Shown here: piece by piece, positions 28,101 through 36,655 of the stretch | Layout of the letters: the number at the start of each line of letters is the position of its first letter | Numbering within the stretch: the stretch's first letter is position 1 | Assembly: GCA_045110515.1 (NCBI GenBank) | Contig: JBGCGD010000003.1 | Location: 1-64,000, forward strand | From: Granulosicoccus sp045110515 | GTDB taxonomy: Bacteria; Pseudomonadota; Gammaproteobacteria; Granulosicoccales; Granulosicoccaceae | Direction: 5' to 3' | Length of the DNA: 64,000 bases | Program-made: the position numbers and the translations under genes | The notes under the pieces: model-generated | Databases searched by the model: none | What the model was told of the DNA's origin: nothing | The model's input: the letters and a program-made list of their open reading frames with translations, nothing else

Positions 28101-29216
28101 ATGAGTCAGAACAATCCTCTTGCCGAAGCGTACGGTCTAGGTCAAAGCATGTGGCTGGACTACATTCAAAAAAGCCTCTTCACCGGCGAACTTCAGACCA
28201 TGATCAAGGAAGACAAGGTCATGGGGCTGACGTCTAACCCGGCAATTTTCGAACAGGCTATTGCCAAAACGAATGAATACGATGATGCGATAAACACAAT
28301 TGTCGCCGCAGATAGTTCCGTTTCATCACTAGAGTTATTCAACCAGCTTGCCATTCCCGATATTCAGGCTGCAGCTGATGCCTTCGCGTCTACGTACGAA
28401 GCCACTGACGGTGTGGACGGCATGGTGAGCTTCGAAGTCACACCCGATCTAGCGCACGATGCCGCAGGCACAATCGCGATGGGTGTTGAGCTTCACAAGC
28501 GCGTCAACCGCCCTAACCTCATGATCAAAGTACCCGGAACATCAGAAGGTGTTAAAGCGTTTGAAGCTCTGACGGCACTGGGTATTAACGTTAACGTGAC
28601 GTTACTTTTCAGTGTTTCTCGCTATCGTGAAATTGCGCAAGCCTATATCCGTGGACTGGAACGTCGCCATGCAGACGGACATTCAGTTGCGCGAATCGCC
28701 TCAGTTGCCAGTTTTTTCGTTAGCCGGGTAGACGTCAGTGTCGATGATGCGCTGAGCCAAAATGGCAGCGATGCCGCATCGGAGCTGAAAGGGAAAATTG
28801 CCATTGCGAATGCGAAAGTTGCCTACGGCCATTTCGTGAACTTGTTTGGTAGCGAGCAATTTGCCAAACTTAAAGCACAAGGTGCCCGCCCGCAGCGTCT
28901 TTTATGGGCTAGCACTGGGGTTAAAAACCCAGACTATTCAGATGTCCTCTATGTTGAGGAATTAATCGGTCCGGACACCGTTAATACGCTCCCCCCCGCC
29001 ACGATGGCTGCATTCAAAGATCATGGAGTTGCGGAATCCAGACTCACTCAGCAACTGGCCCAGGCCCACAAAGACATGTCTGCATTGTCTGAGTTAGGCA
29101 TTCCCCTAGGCGACATCACCGATAAATTAGAAGCTGACGGGATCACCTCATTTGTCGAAGCATTCGATCGACTGCTGAGCGTGCTGGAAAAGAAACGCAA
29201 AACAGTAGCCAGCTGA
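28101..29216 (+). CDS. tal: Transaldolase
   Basis: Pentose phosphate pathway enzyme moving a dihydroxyacetone unit between sugar phosphates. The 371 residues belong to the longer bacterial form; the Schiff-base lysine is in NLMIKVPGTSEG and other marks are VMGLTSNPAIFEQAI and RLLWASTGVKNPDY. The stop overlaps the proC start in TGATG, so the pair is probably translationally coupled. Its location between yggS and proC is not the usual order and suggests insertion into that operon. Confidence 0.94.
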   Translation: MSQNNPLAEAYGLGQSMWLDYIQKSLFTGELQTMIKEDKVMGLTSNPAIFEQAIAKTNEYDDAINTIVAADSSVSSLELFNQLAIPDIQAAADAFASTYEATDGVDGMVSFEVTPDLAHDAAGTIAMGVELHKRVNRPNLMIKVPGTSEGVKAFEALTALGINVNVTLLFSVSRYREIAQAYIRGLERRHADGHSVARIASVASFFVSRVDVSVDDALSQNGSDAASELKGKIAIANAKVAYGHFVNLFGSEQFAKLKAQGARPQRLLWASTGVKNPDYSDVLYVEELIGPDTVNTLPPATMAAFKDHGVAESRLTQQLAQAHKDMSALSELGIPLGDITDKLEADGITSFVEAFDRLLSVLEKKRKTVAS

Positions 29217-30064
29217 TGAACTGGGTCTTTGTCGGAGCTGGAAACATGGCAAGCAGCCTCATTGGAGGCTTGCTTGGCAGTGGAGCTATTGCAACAAGCA
29301 TTGCAGTCGTAGATCCGGACGACTCAGCCTGTGCACGAGCTGTTGAGCAATTCGGCATTAACGCCGCAAAAGATTTGACCAGCGCATTAAACGCCTTTTC
29401 CGATGATCAGCTGGGAATTGTGCTCGCCGTCAAGCCGCACATTATTGAATCGGTTTGCGCAGCAATTAAAGAGTGCGCTGCAAAACGCGCTTTCACAAAT
29501 GATTCCTTACCACTGGTGATTTCGGTCGCAGCAGGCGTAAGGGCAAGCAGTATGGAAACATGGCTACCGGAAAATACCGCACTCGTTAGGTGCATGCCGA
29601 ATACGCCTGCCTTATTGGGCTTAGGTGCGACTGCGTTATTCGCAAACGCGAGTTGCAGCGCCGAACAAAAAAAGAGCGCTGTGTCATTACTGAAAACAGC
29701 AGGTATGGCTATTTGGGTCGAAGCCGAGCAACAACTCGATGCCGTTACCGCCGTGTCTGGTAGCGGCCCAGCCTACTTTTTTTACCTCATCGAGCACATG
29801 GCCTCAGCAGGTGCAGCTCTCGGCCTTGATGAGTCAGTTGCCCGAGATTTAGCCATTGAAACCGCCTTTGGCGCAGCGAGTATGGCGCGAGCGAAAAAAC
29901 ACCCCCCTGCGGTTTTGCGTGAAAACGTAACATCGAAGGGCGGTACAACCGCGGCAGCGTTAGCTGTCTTTGACGAAAGCGAGATGCCTGCCATAGTTGA
30001 GAAGGCAATGCAGGCAGCAAAAGATCGGGCCAGTGAACTTGGCGATCAATTAGCACCTAAGTAA
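29216..30064 (+). CDS. proC: Pyrroline-5-carboxylate reductase
   Basis: Last step of proline synthesis: NAD(P)H-dependent reduction of pyrroline-5-carboxylate. The 282 residues begin with the Rossmann motif WVFVGAGNMASSLIGGLL and contain AVKPHI, RCMPNTPALLG, VSGSGPAYFFYLIE and TSKGGTTAAALAVF, the ProC signature. One-base start/stop overlap with tal; yggT follows after 73 bp. Confidence 0.95.
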   Translation: MNWVFVGAGNMASSLIGGLLGSGAIATSIAVVDPDDSACARAVEQFGINAAKDLTSALNAFSDDQLGIVLAVKPHIIESVCAAIKECAAKRAFTNDSLPLVISVAAGVRASSMETWLPENTALVRCMPNTPALLGLGATALFANASCSAEQKKSAVSLLKTAGMAIWVEAEQQLDAVTAVSGSGPAYFFYLIEHMASAGAALGLDESVARDLAIETAFGAASMARAKKHPPAVLRENVTSKGGTTAAALAVFDESEMPAIVEKAMQAAKDRASELGDQLAPK

Positions 30065-30137
30065 CTCAATGCAGCACGGTTTGTGCTTTTAAGCTTTTTG
30101 ACACAACAGTAACAATCCACCTTTCGGAGAATGTTTA

Positions 30138-30743
30138 ATGGGAAATCCAGCACTGAACGCACTCGCGTTTATTCTTGGCACCCTGCTCAATTTATACGCA
30201 ACTGTCGTCGCTGTACGTTTTGTCATGCAAGTTGTCAGAGCTGACTATTACAATCCACTCGCCCAGGGAATCGTGAAAGTAACCGATCCACTTCTGGTTC
30301 CTTTACGTCGCATTGTGCCCAGTATCAAGCGGTACGATACAGCATCCTTATTACTTTGCTTCGGCGTACTGCTACTAAAACTAGCCATTTTTAAAGCCTT
30401 AAGTTTGGGCGCTGTCCCTAGCATGGGTAAACATCTCTACGCTAGCCAACTTCCAATGGCAGGCTTATTTATCGTCGCCTTCCTCGATATGGTGCATCAG
30501 TTTTTTAATGTCTTTATTTACGCCCTCATCATTCAAGCAGTTATGAGCTGGATTCCCGGCAGCACTGCAAACCCTGTGTACAGCTTAGTTTCTTCTATCA
30601 GTGCTCCAGTTTTGCGCCCTCTTAGAAACCTAATTCCTCCCATTGGCGGAATAGATCTAACCGTATTTTTTACCATTATCGGACTGTTCGCTCTGCAGAT
30701 ATTCATAGTGGGTACACTGCAGGGAATTTTCGGCCTAGGTTAA
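30138..30743 (+). CDS. YggT family integral membrane protein
   Basis: Small inner-membrane protein of 201 residues with two YGGT repeats, each with two membrane spans (first unit ALAFILGTLLNLYATVVAVRFV with YNPLAQGIVKVTDPLLVPLRR; second unit FNVFIYALIIQAVMSWIPG with SISAPVLRPLRNLIPPIGG). Function is not established; the family has been linked to osmotic or ion homeostasis. A GGAG ribosome site precedes the ATG. A clear terminator follows the stop. Confidence 0.9.
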   Translation: MGNPALNALAFILGTLLNLYATVVAVRFVMQVVRADYYNPLAQGIVKVTDPLLVPLRRIVPSIKRYDTASLLLCFGVLLLKLAIFKALSLGAVPSMGKHLYASQLPMAGLFIVAFLDMVHQFFNVFIYALIIQAVMSWIPGSTANPVYSLVSSISAPVLRPLRNLIPPIGGIDLTVFFTIIGLFALQIFIVGTLQGIFGLG

Positions 30744-30770
30744 AAAACACTGCATACACAGCAGTTTTTT
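30742..30770 (+). terminator. Rho-independent terminator after yggT
   Basis: ACTGC (30749-30753) pairs with GCAGT (30761-30765), extended by an A-tract on the left against a T-tract on the right that forms the U-run. It starts at the yggT stop codon and would end the yggS-tal-proC-yggT transcript. Confidence 0.7.
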
Positions 30771-30962
30771 ACTTGCTGAGCCTGTTTTTACTGAAAATAT
30801 AGTGTTTTTTTTCGTTTTTCTTCTATAACTGCTGACTACAGATAAACATCTATGGTATTTTTCGCGCGCCTTGGTATTGGCACTGCACTGATTGAAAAAC
30901 ACTAGCATTCCAGCGTTTTTCTACAATTTTCAAATTTCATTTTTCAAACGAGGATCTCACGT

Positions 30963-31376
30963 ATGGCGGCTAAGAAAAAAGCAGCGGCTAAGAAGAAACC
31001 AGTAGCTAAGAAAAAAGCGGTAGCTAAGAAAAAGTCTACTGCCAAGAAAAAAGCAACAGCAGCTGCGGGTGTAAAGAAGCCACCTACCAAGTCAGAAATC
31101 ATGACGTCTATTGCTGAAACTACTCAGTTAAGCAGAAAAGAAGTTGCGTCCGTTTTCGAAGCTTTGAACGGCCTCATTCAGGACAACCTGAAGCCACGTG
31201 GACCTGGAACTTTCAGCGTACCCGGTCTCATGAAAATCCGAGTGAACAAGAAGCCTGCTACTAAAGCACGTAAAGGCATCAACCCTTTCACTGGTGAAGA
31301 GACCATGTTTAAGGCGAAGCCTGCTCGTAAAGTCGTTAAAGTTCTTCCTTTGAAAAACCTGAAGGACATGGTGTAA
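30963..31376 (+). CDS. HU-like DNA-binding protein with lysine-rich N-terminal tail
   Basis: A 137-residue nucleoid protein. The first 37 residues are a histone H1-like tail of repeated AKKK units; the rest is an HU/IHF-fold core (KSEIMTSIAETTQLSRKEVASVFEALNGLI, GTFSVPGLMKIRVNKKPATKARKGINPFTGEE). The HU beta-arm proline is replaced by GEETMFKAKPARKVVKV, so DNA bending may differ. It probably compacts or coats DNA. A GAGGA ribosome site sits upstream and the gene forms its own unit, with terminators on both sides. The upstream region is very AT-rich. Confidence 0.88.
   Translation: MAAKKKAAAKKKPVAKKKAVAKKKSTAKKKATAAAGVKKPPTKSEIMTSIAETTQLSRKEVASVFEALNGLIQDNLKPRGPGTFSVPGLMKIRVNKKPATKARKGINPFTGEETMFKAKPARKVVKVLPLKNLKDMV
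30966..31062 (+). repeat. Codon-level repeat encoding AKKK units
   Basis: GCTAAGAAAAAAG-type units recur with a 15-base spacing, five to six times, with third-base drift. They encode the lysine tail of the HU-like protein. The drift suggests selection on the protein rather than recent expansion. Confidence 0.7.
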
Positions 31377-31396
31377 CTCTTACATCTGGCCATTCA

Positions 31397-31429
31397 ACCG
31401 ACTCGCGGTGAAAATCACTGCGGGTCGGT
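31397..31429 (+). terminator. Hairpin terminator after the HU-like gene
   Basis: ACCGACTCGC (31397-31406) pairs with GCGGGTCGGT (31420-31429) with one G-T pair, and the loop itself can add GTG/CAC pairs. It lies 21 bases after the stop. No T-run follows (CCCATC), so it may act as an RNA stability element or need Rho. Confidence 0.5.
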
Positions 31430-31636
31430 CCCATCATTTCACTTAAGAAACCTCTCGGCCTGCAGCGCCATATATTTGGCATACTCCATGTGACCATTTG
31501 GCGTCAATATTGAAACGTGGCAGGCAATGCCCTCTCGCAGTACACTGCACTGACCGGTTGTTTTTAAGTAGAACTTCCGCGTAGTAGCAGAGGTCAACGC
31601 CTTACCTCTTTTATTTTTTGCCGGGACTAATACTCA
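31430..31636. other. Leader region of the gsp genes
   Basis: About 200 bp between the HU-like terminator hairpin and gspC. It should hold the gsp promoter. TTTTATTTTTTG just before gspC is AT-rich; I could not identify a well-spaced -35/-10 pair. Confidence 0.3.
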
Positions 31637-32533
31637 ATGAGCGCCACTGCTTCATCAATGGGAGCCATAGACAAGCCAGCACGATTGCCACGCGCAGTTA
31701 ACACACTGCTCGTAATTGGTATCGGTGTGGCACTAGCCGTCGCCTCGCTTAAACTACTGCCAACCTCGGCTCCTCAAGCTGTCGGCGAAATTGCCCCAGC
31801 AGCGTCCAACAGAGCTAGCGACCCGGGCCCAGTGCAGCTAGCTCAAATTATTGTATCCAAACACCTTTTCGGCGATGCAAGTAAAAAAACTGTTGTCGTC
31901 GAAGCACCTAAACGGCAGGAGCCGCTGCGCAAAACCAGCCTCAATCTACAACTTGCCGGTGTTTTCGCCTTCGAGCCGCAGGAAAACGCGTTTGCCATCA
32001 TCAGCTCTGGAACGGCTGAACAAAATGCTTACGGAGTAGGCGATAAAATCAGCGGAGAGACCACCCTTGAGGCCGTATACGCAGAATATGTAGTTCTAAA
32101 GAACCGTGGAAAACTGGAAAAGCTTCTGCTTCCCGAGAACGTCACGCCCATCGCGATGCGCCCAGTACAGAGCGCAACAACGACTCAAAGCAACAGCAAC
32201 AGTCAGCCAATCGAATTACCCACAAATCCACGAGAACTCAGAGATACTCTTGCCAGAAATCCAGCTATGCTGGGACGTGTTGTAGCAGCCGAGCCCTACC
32301 AGGAAAACGGCAAGTTGGTGGGTTATCGCATTACACCTAAGCAAAATCCGGAAATTCTTGAAGCTCAGGGAATCATTGCCGGAGACGTAATAACACGTGT
32401 AAATAACATCCAACTAAACAGCCAAAAACAAGGCATAAGGGCGCTACGTAACGCTGTTAAGGCAGAATTCCTAGAAGTCGTTGTACTCAGAGATGGTATA
32501 GAAGTACCCATAAGTATTTCCTTGGCTCAGTAG
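31637..32533 (+). CDS. gspC: Type II secretion protein GspC
   Basis: Inner-membrane clamp of the type II secretion system that touches the GspD secretin. Of 298 residues: one membrane span (about 26-45), the HR domain (IIVSKHLFGDA through KTSLNLQLAGVFAF, AYGVGDKI, KNRGKLEKLLLP) and a C-terminal PDZ domain (GYRITPKQNPEILEAQGIIAGDVITRVNNIQL). First gene of gspCDEF; a 70 bp gap precedes gspD. Confidence 0.9.
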   Translation: MSATASSMGAIDKPARLPRAVNTLLVIGIGVALAVASLKLLPTSAPQAVGEIAPAASNRASDPGPVQLAQIIVSKHLFGDASKKTVVVEAPKRQEPLRKTSLNLQLAGVFAFEPQENAFAIISSGTAEQNAYGVGDKISGETTLEAVYAEYVVLKNRGKLEKLLLPENVTPIAMRPVQSATTTQSNSNSQPIELPTNPRELRDTLARNPAMLGRVVAAEPYQENGKLVGYRITPKQNPEILEAQGIIAGDVITRVNNIQLNSQKQGIRALRNAVKAEFLEVVVLRDGIEVPISISLAQ

Positions 32534-32603
32534 CCTTTCTATGACGTAAATTCGTCATTGCGTATTAAGCAGCTACACTCCATGGGATACCGAAAGACCC
32601 AAG

Positions 32604-35045
32604 ATGACAATGTTCAAACCGCTTTTAAAATCTACAGTTCTAAGTCTGTCCATCGCGATTGCGACCATGTCGTCTGCGCACCTGTATGCTCAGGAAGGCA
32701 CATTCACGCTGAATCTGAAGAACGCAGATATTCATTCTCTGATTCAAACTGTATCCCGACAGTCAGGCAGGAATTTTGTTGTAGATCCGCGGGTTAAGGC
32801 ACGTGTTACCGTAATATCGTCTACTCCGCTCAATGCCGACGAACTGTACGAAACTTTCTTGTCCGTCTTACAAGTGCACGGCTATGCGGCCGTTCCTAGC
32901 GGCGATCTCACTAAGATCGTTCCAGATGTCAATGCGAAGCAAGGTCCAGTACCCGCTTTTTCCGAGGACGCCAGCTCTTCCGATCAATTAGTCACCAAGG
33001 TCATCAAGGTGGCGAACGTGCCAGCGGCACAGCTCGTTCCGATACTACGCCCCTTAGTCCCTCAGCAAGGCCATCTTGCAGCCTATGCCTCCACTAACAC
33101 GCTAATTGTCACCGACCGCGCATCTAACATTGACCGGCTGACAACCATCATTAACGGTATCGACAGACCCGACAACGACGAAGTAGAACTGGTGCGCCTC
33201 AGTCACGCTTCAGCCAGCGAAATCATCCGCATCATGCAGTCCCTGCAGAGCCGAGGCGGTCAAATAGACGGAACGCCTGGCTCAGTGCGCTTCGCAGCCG
33301 ATGAGCGAACAAACAGCATTCTTCTCAGTGGTGACCCTGCCGCGCGAACTCGCATGCGCGGAATCATCATGAATCTGGATACACCCGTTGAGTCGGGCGG
33401 CAACACACGTGTTGTTTACTTAAGATATGCGAACGCCACCGATCTACTAACCATATTGACTGGTGTGTCAGCAGGTCAAGCTAAAATCGGTACATCTGCA
33501 GGCTCTGGCACTGAGGGCGGTACGGCGACAACAACAGCGGCGGCTACCCCAAATGCGGCTGGCACACAGACCTCTGCCGTTGTTGTACCCACTGCGTCCC
33601 TCATTCGTAGGGCAACCCAGGAAACTGATCGCCCCAACGTCGATATTCAAGCTGATGAAGACACCAACGCGCTGATCATCACCGCGCCACCCGACGAAAT
33701 GCGCAGTATTCTCGCGGTTGTAGAGCAATTGGATATTCGCCGTGCACAAGTATTGGTTGAAGCCATCATCGCTGAACTATCGACCAACAATAGCTCTCAA
33801 TTGGGCGTCAACTTCGCCGTTAACGGTACCGCTGACAACCGCCCGGCTGCCTACACCAACTTAGGCGGCGCTACTCAAGCTTTAGTGGGTACCGTGGCTA
33901 GTCAAGGCGCATCCCTTTCACAAGGCTTGTCGTTAGCGTTAGGTCGTTTTGGTTCAGGTGGCATCGATTTCGGCATATTGTTATCAGCCATAGCCTCAGA
34001 CACTGACAACAATATTCTGTCTACTCCAACGCTCGTCACCATGGACAACCAGGAAGCTGAAATTGTTGTCGGTCAGAACGTACCGTTTGTCACTGGCACA
34101 CAGCTTTCATCGGCGAACAACAACCCTTTTCAGACCATTGAGCGTCAGGATATTGGTATCAGCTTGAAAGTTAAGCCTCAAATCAATGAAGGCGACAACA
34201 TCAAGATGGAAATAGAACAGGAAGTCTCAGATGTGAGCAACACGGCCATCAGCGGTGCCACTGACATCACCACAAACAAGCGTTCAATAAAGACCACTGT
34301 TCTGGTAGAAGACGGACAAACGTTGGTGTTGGGCGGTCTTATAGACGATCAAATCAACGATACCCGAGAGAAAGTCCCCTTCTTAGGTGATGTACCTTTG
34401 CTTGGCAGCCTGTTCCGGTACCGTACAACGCGCAAAAATAAGCGCAACTTGATGGTTTTTTTACATCCGACCATTCTCAGAGATCCTGAAACAGCCGATT
34501 TTTACAGCCGCGCCAAGTACGACGACTTAAGAGGCGCGCAATTGGGCTTGTTTGATCAGGATGAAGATTTCAACCAGAGAATTCGACCCACCTTGCCCGA
34601 ATTGCATATGTACTTTCAAGGCCAGAGAGTCACGAATCAGACTAGGCAGTTCAACACCATTCTGCCAACCTCAAACGCTATACAAAGCGTTGAACCACAA
34701 CAGGTTGTTGATCCTTCCGAGAGCGCGGTGTTGAGCCCAGAGTTGCAACGCGAGTCGATATCAACATCGGCAGTTGCACCCGCAGTTGCACCCGCAGTCA
34801 TCACTGAGACGCGCCAGACTGTAAGCGCAATTGTAACACCGGTGCCAGCCCCCATTACAACACTTGAAGCCAGTGCTTCACTAGATGCAGAAATGCTCGA
34901 GCGTAAGAAAATGGCGGACAGCTTAGCAACCAGTGCAGCCATGCTTGCGGCCTCTGAAAACCTAGAACAACCCGCGACAAGCTTGATTGCAAGTGCTAGC
35001 CTTGAATCTGACCTATACGGCTCAGATGATGCATCCATCGACTGA
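32604..35045 (+). CDS. gspD: Type II secretion outer-membrane secretin GspD
   Basis: Multimeric outer-membrane channel of type II secretion. Of 813 residues: signal peptide (ends near LYAQEG), N0 domain (FTLNLKNADIHSLIQTVSRQSG), N1-N3 ring domains with a Gly/Thr/Ala-rich insertion near 300, and the secretin core (NNILSTPTLVTMDNQEAEI, VGQNVPFVTG, VLVLGGLIDD-type strand near 575, VPFLGDVPLLGSLFR). Past the S-domain region there is an extra, low-complexity Ala/Ser/Thr/Val tail of some 130 residues with a VAPA repeat, which is unusual. No pilotin gene is nearby. Confidence 0.95.
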   Translation: MTMFKPLLKSTVLSLSIAIATMSSAHLYAQEGTFTLNLKNADIHSLIQTVSRQSGRNFVVDPRVKARVTVISSTPLNADELYETFLSVLQVHGYAAVPSGDLTKIVPDVNAKQGPVPAFSEDASSSDQLVTKVIKVANVPAAQLVPILRPLVPQQGHLAAYASTNTLIVTDRASNIDRLTTIINGIDRPDNDEVELVRLSHASASEIIRIMQSLQSRGGQIDGTPGSVRFAADERTNSILLSGDPAARTRMRGIIMNLDTPVESGGNTRVVYLRYANATDLLTILTGVSAGQAKIGTSAGSGTEGGTATTTAAATPNAAGTQTSAVVVPTASLIRRATQETDRPNVDIQADEDTNALIITAPPDEMRSILAVVEQLDIRRAQVLVEAIIAELSTNNSSQLGVNFAVNGTADNRPAAYTNLGGATQALVGTVASQGASLSQGLSLALGRFGSGGIDFGILLSAIASDTDNNILSTPTLVTMDNQEAEIVVGQNVPFVTGTQLSSANNNPFQTIERQDIGISLKVKPQINEGDNIKMEIEQEVSDVSNTAISGATDITTNKRSIKTTVLVEDGQTLVLGGLIDDQINDTREKVPFLGDVPLLGSLFRYRTTRKNKRNLMVFLHPTILRDPETADFYSRAKYDDLRGAQLGLFDQDEDFNQRIRPTLPELHMYFQGQRVTNQTRQFNTILPTSNAIQSVEPQQVVDPSESAVLSPELQRESISTSAVAPAVAPAVITETRQTVSAIVTPVPAPITTLEASASLDAEMLERKKMADSLATSAAMLAASENLEQPATSLIASASLESDLYGSDDASID
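34770..34796 (+). repeat. Two tandem 12-bp repeats in the gspD tail
   Basis: GCAGTTGCACCC occurs twice in a row followed by GCAGT, encoding VAPAVAPAV in the extra C-terminal tail of GspD. Another sign that this tail is repetitive and of low complexity. Confidence 0.7.
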
Positions 35046-35071
35046 CCAAAGCAGGATTTCAACAACACACA

Positions 35072-36655
35072 GTGGTTTCTTCAGCCGACTTTATCGACGT
35101 AGGTGACCCAACACAAATGCTTGGGCCTGAGGATGGTATCGCACAAAATCCCCCATCGGGAACCTTAGGAACCGGCACGCCGCCGCCGTTTACTGACCTA
35201 CCCTATACGTTTGCAAAACGCCATGGTGTTTTGCTTGAGCGCGCAAGTACAGGGGATTTGCATCTTGTGCACAGACCCGGCGTGCAGCTAACCGCATTAT
35301 CTGAAGCTCGCCGCAAGGCAGGTCAGCCTCTGACGCTGGAGCCTGTGACTTCCGATGATTTTGATGCCCGACTGACACAGCACTATGAAGGTGAAACAGG
35401 CCAGGCTATCGACATCATGGATGACTTTGGTGATGACCTCGATCTCGCTCAGCTGGCTGATGCTCTACCCGAACCTGAAGATTTGCTCGAATCCACCGAC
35501 GATGCGCCGGTCATCAGATTAATCAACGCTATGCTGACAGAGGCTGTGCGTAAACAAGCATCTGATATTCATATCGAGCCTTTCGAAAAGCGACTTGCCG
35601 TGCGCTACCGTGTTGATGGAGTTATGCAAAAACTGCTTGAGCCTCCGCGCGCTATTGCACCGCTGGTCATCTCAAGACTGAAAGTTATGGCCAAGCTGGA
35701 TATCTCCGAGCGGCGGCTACCGCAAGACGGTCGAATCAGTCTACGAGTTGCCGGTCGCCCGGTTGATGTCCGTGTTTCCACGCTGCCATCCGGTCACGGT
35801 GAGCGAGTGGTACTTCGACTTTTGGACAAACAAGCCGGACGTTTAGATCTTGAGCATTTGGGCATGCCTGAGAACGCTCTTGAAGCGTTGCAGGCCAGCT
35901 TAGGACTTTCTCACGGAATTATTCTTGTCACCGGCCCAACCGGCTCGGGTAAAACAACAACGCTCTATGCAGCGCTTGCCAAACTGAACACGTCACGATA
36001 CTCAATATTGACCGTCGAAGATCCTATCGAGTATTACATTGATGGCATCGGTCAAACTCAGGTCAACAACAAGGTTGAATTGGATTTTGCCCGAGGTTTA
36101 CGGGCCATCTTGCGACAAGATCCGGATATCGTGATGGTGGGTGAGATTCGTGACATGGAAACGGCTGAAATTGCCGTTCAGGCATCGTTAACCGGACACC
36201 TTGTTCTATCAACTTTGCATACCAACACTGCAGTAGGTGCGGTGACACGGTTAAGAGATATGGGTATTGAACCGTTTTTACTCTCCTCAAGCTTGGTTGG
36301 CTTGGTCGCTCAACGACTGGTTCGTTTGTTATGCCCTAATTGTAAACGCCCTCACACACCCACAGACGGTGAACTACGTACGCTCAAGCGAGCAGCATCA
36401 GAAGTTACTGACATGTGCGCACCTCACGGTTGTGACCGGTGCGCCCATACCGGCTATGTCGGCCGACAGGGTATCTACGAAGTTGTGTCCGTCGATGAAC
36501 AAATGCGCACAATGATCCATGACGGCGCTTCTGAGCAAGATATCGAACGCTACGCCAGAACGCGTAGCCCGGGTATTTCAGAGGACGGTATGCGCCTGGT
36601 CATGGAAGGCAAGACATCTGTTGAAGAAGTTCTGCGCGTCACTCGAGAGGGATAA
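35072..36655 (+). CDS. gspE: Type II secretion ATPase GspE
   Basis: Cytoplasmic motor for pseudopilus assembly. The 527 residues start at a GTG and have an acidic N-terminal domain, the N2 domain (RKQASDIHIEPFEKRLAVRYRVDG), Walker A VTGPTGSGKTTT, Asp box EDPIEYYIDGIGQTQVN, Walker B DIVMVGEIRDMETAEIAVQASLTGH and the zinc-binding cysteines CPNCKRP and CDRCAHTGY, all expected of GspE. The stop overlaps the gspF start (TAATG). Confidence 0.95.
   Translation: MVSSADFIDVGDPTQMLGPEDGIAQNPPSGTLGTGTPPPFTDLPYTFAKRHGVLLERASTGDLHLVHRPGVQLTALSEARRKAGQPLTLEPVTSDDFDARLTQHYEGETGQAIDIMDDFGDDLDLAQLADALPEPEDLLESTDDAPVIRLINAMLTEAVRKQASDIHIEPFEKRLAVRYRVDGVMQKLLEPPRAIAPLVISRLKVMAKLDISERRLPQDGRISLRVAGRPVDVRVSTLPSGHGERVVLRLLDKQAGRLDLEHLGMPENALEALQASLGLSHGIILVTGPTGSGKTTTLYAALAKLNTSRYSILTVEDPIEYYIDGIGQTQVNNKVELDFARGLRAILRQDPDIVMVGEIRDMETAEIAVQASLTGHLVLSTLHTNTAVGAVTRLRDMGIEPFLLSSSLVGLVAQRLVRLLCPNCKRPHTPTDGELRTLKRAASEVTDMCAPHGCDRCAHTGYVGRQGIYEVVSVDEQMRTMIHDGASEQDIERYARTRSPGISEDGMRLVMEGKTSVEEVLRVTREG

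Noticed and set aside
30880..30905. Sigma-54 promoter before the HU-like gene (TGGCAC near 30879)
   Set aside because: The GC of the -12 element is not at the required distance from GG; the match is by chance.
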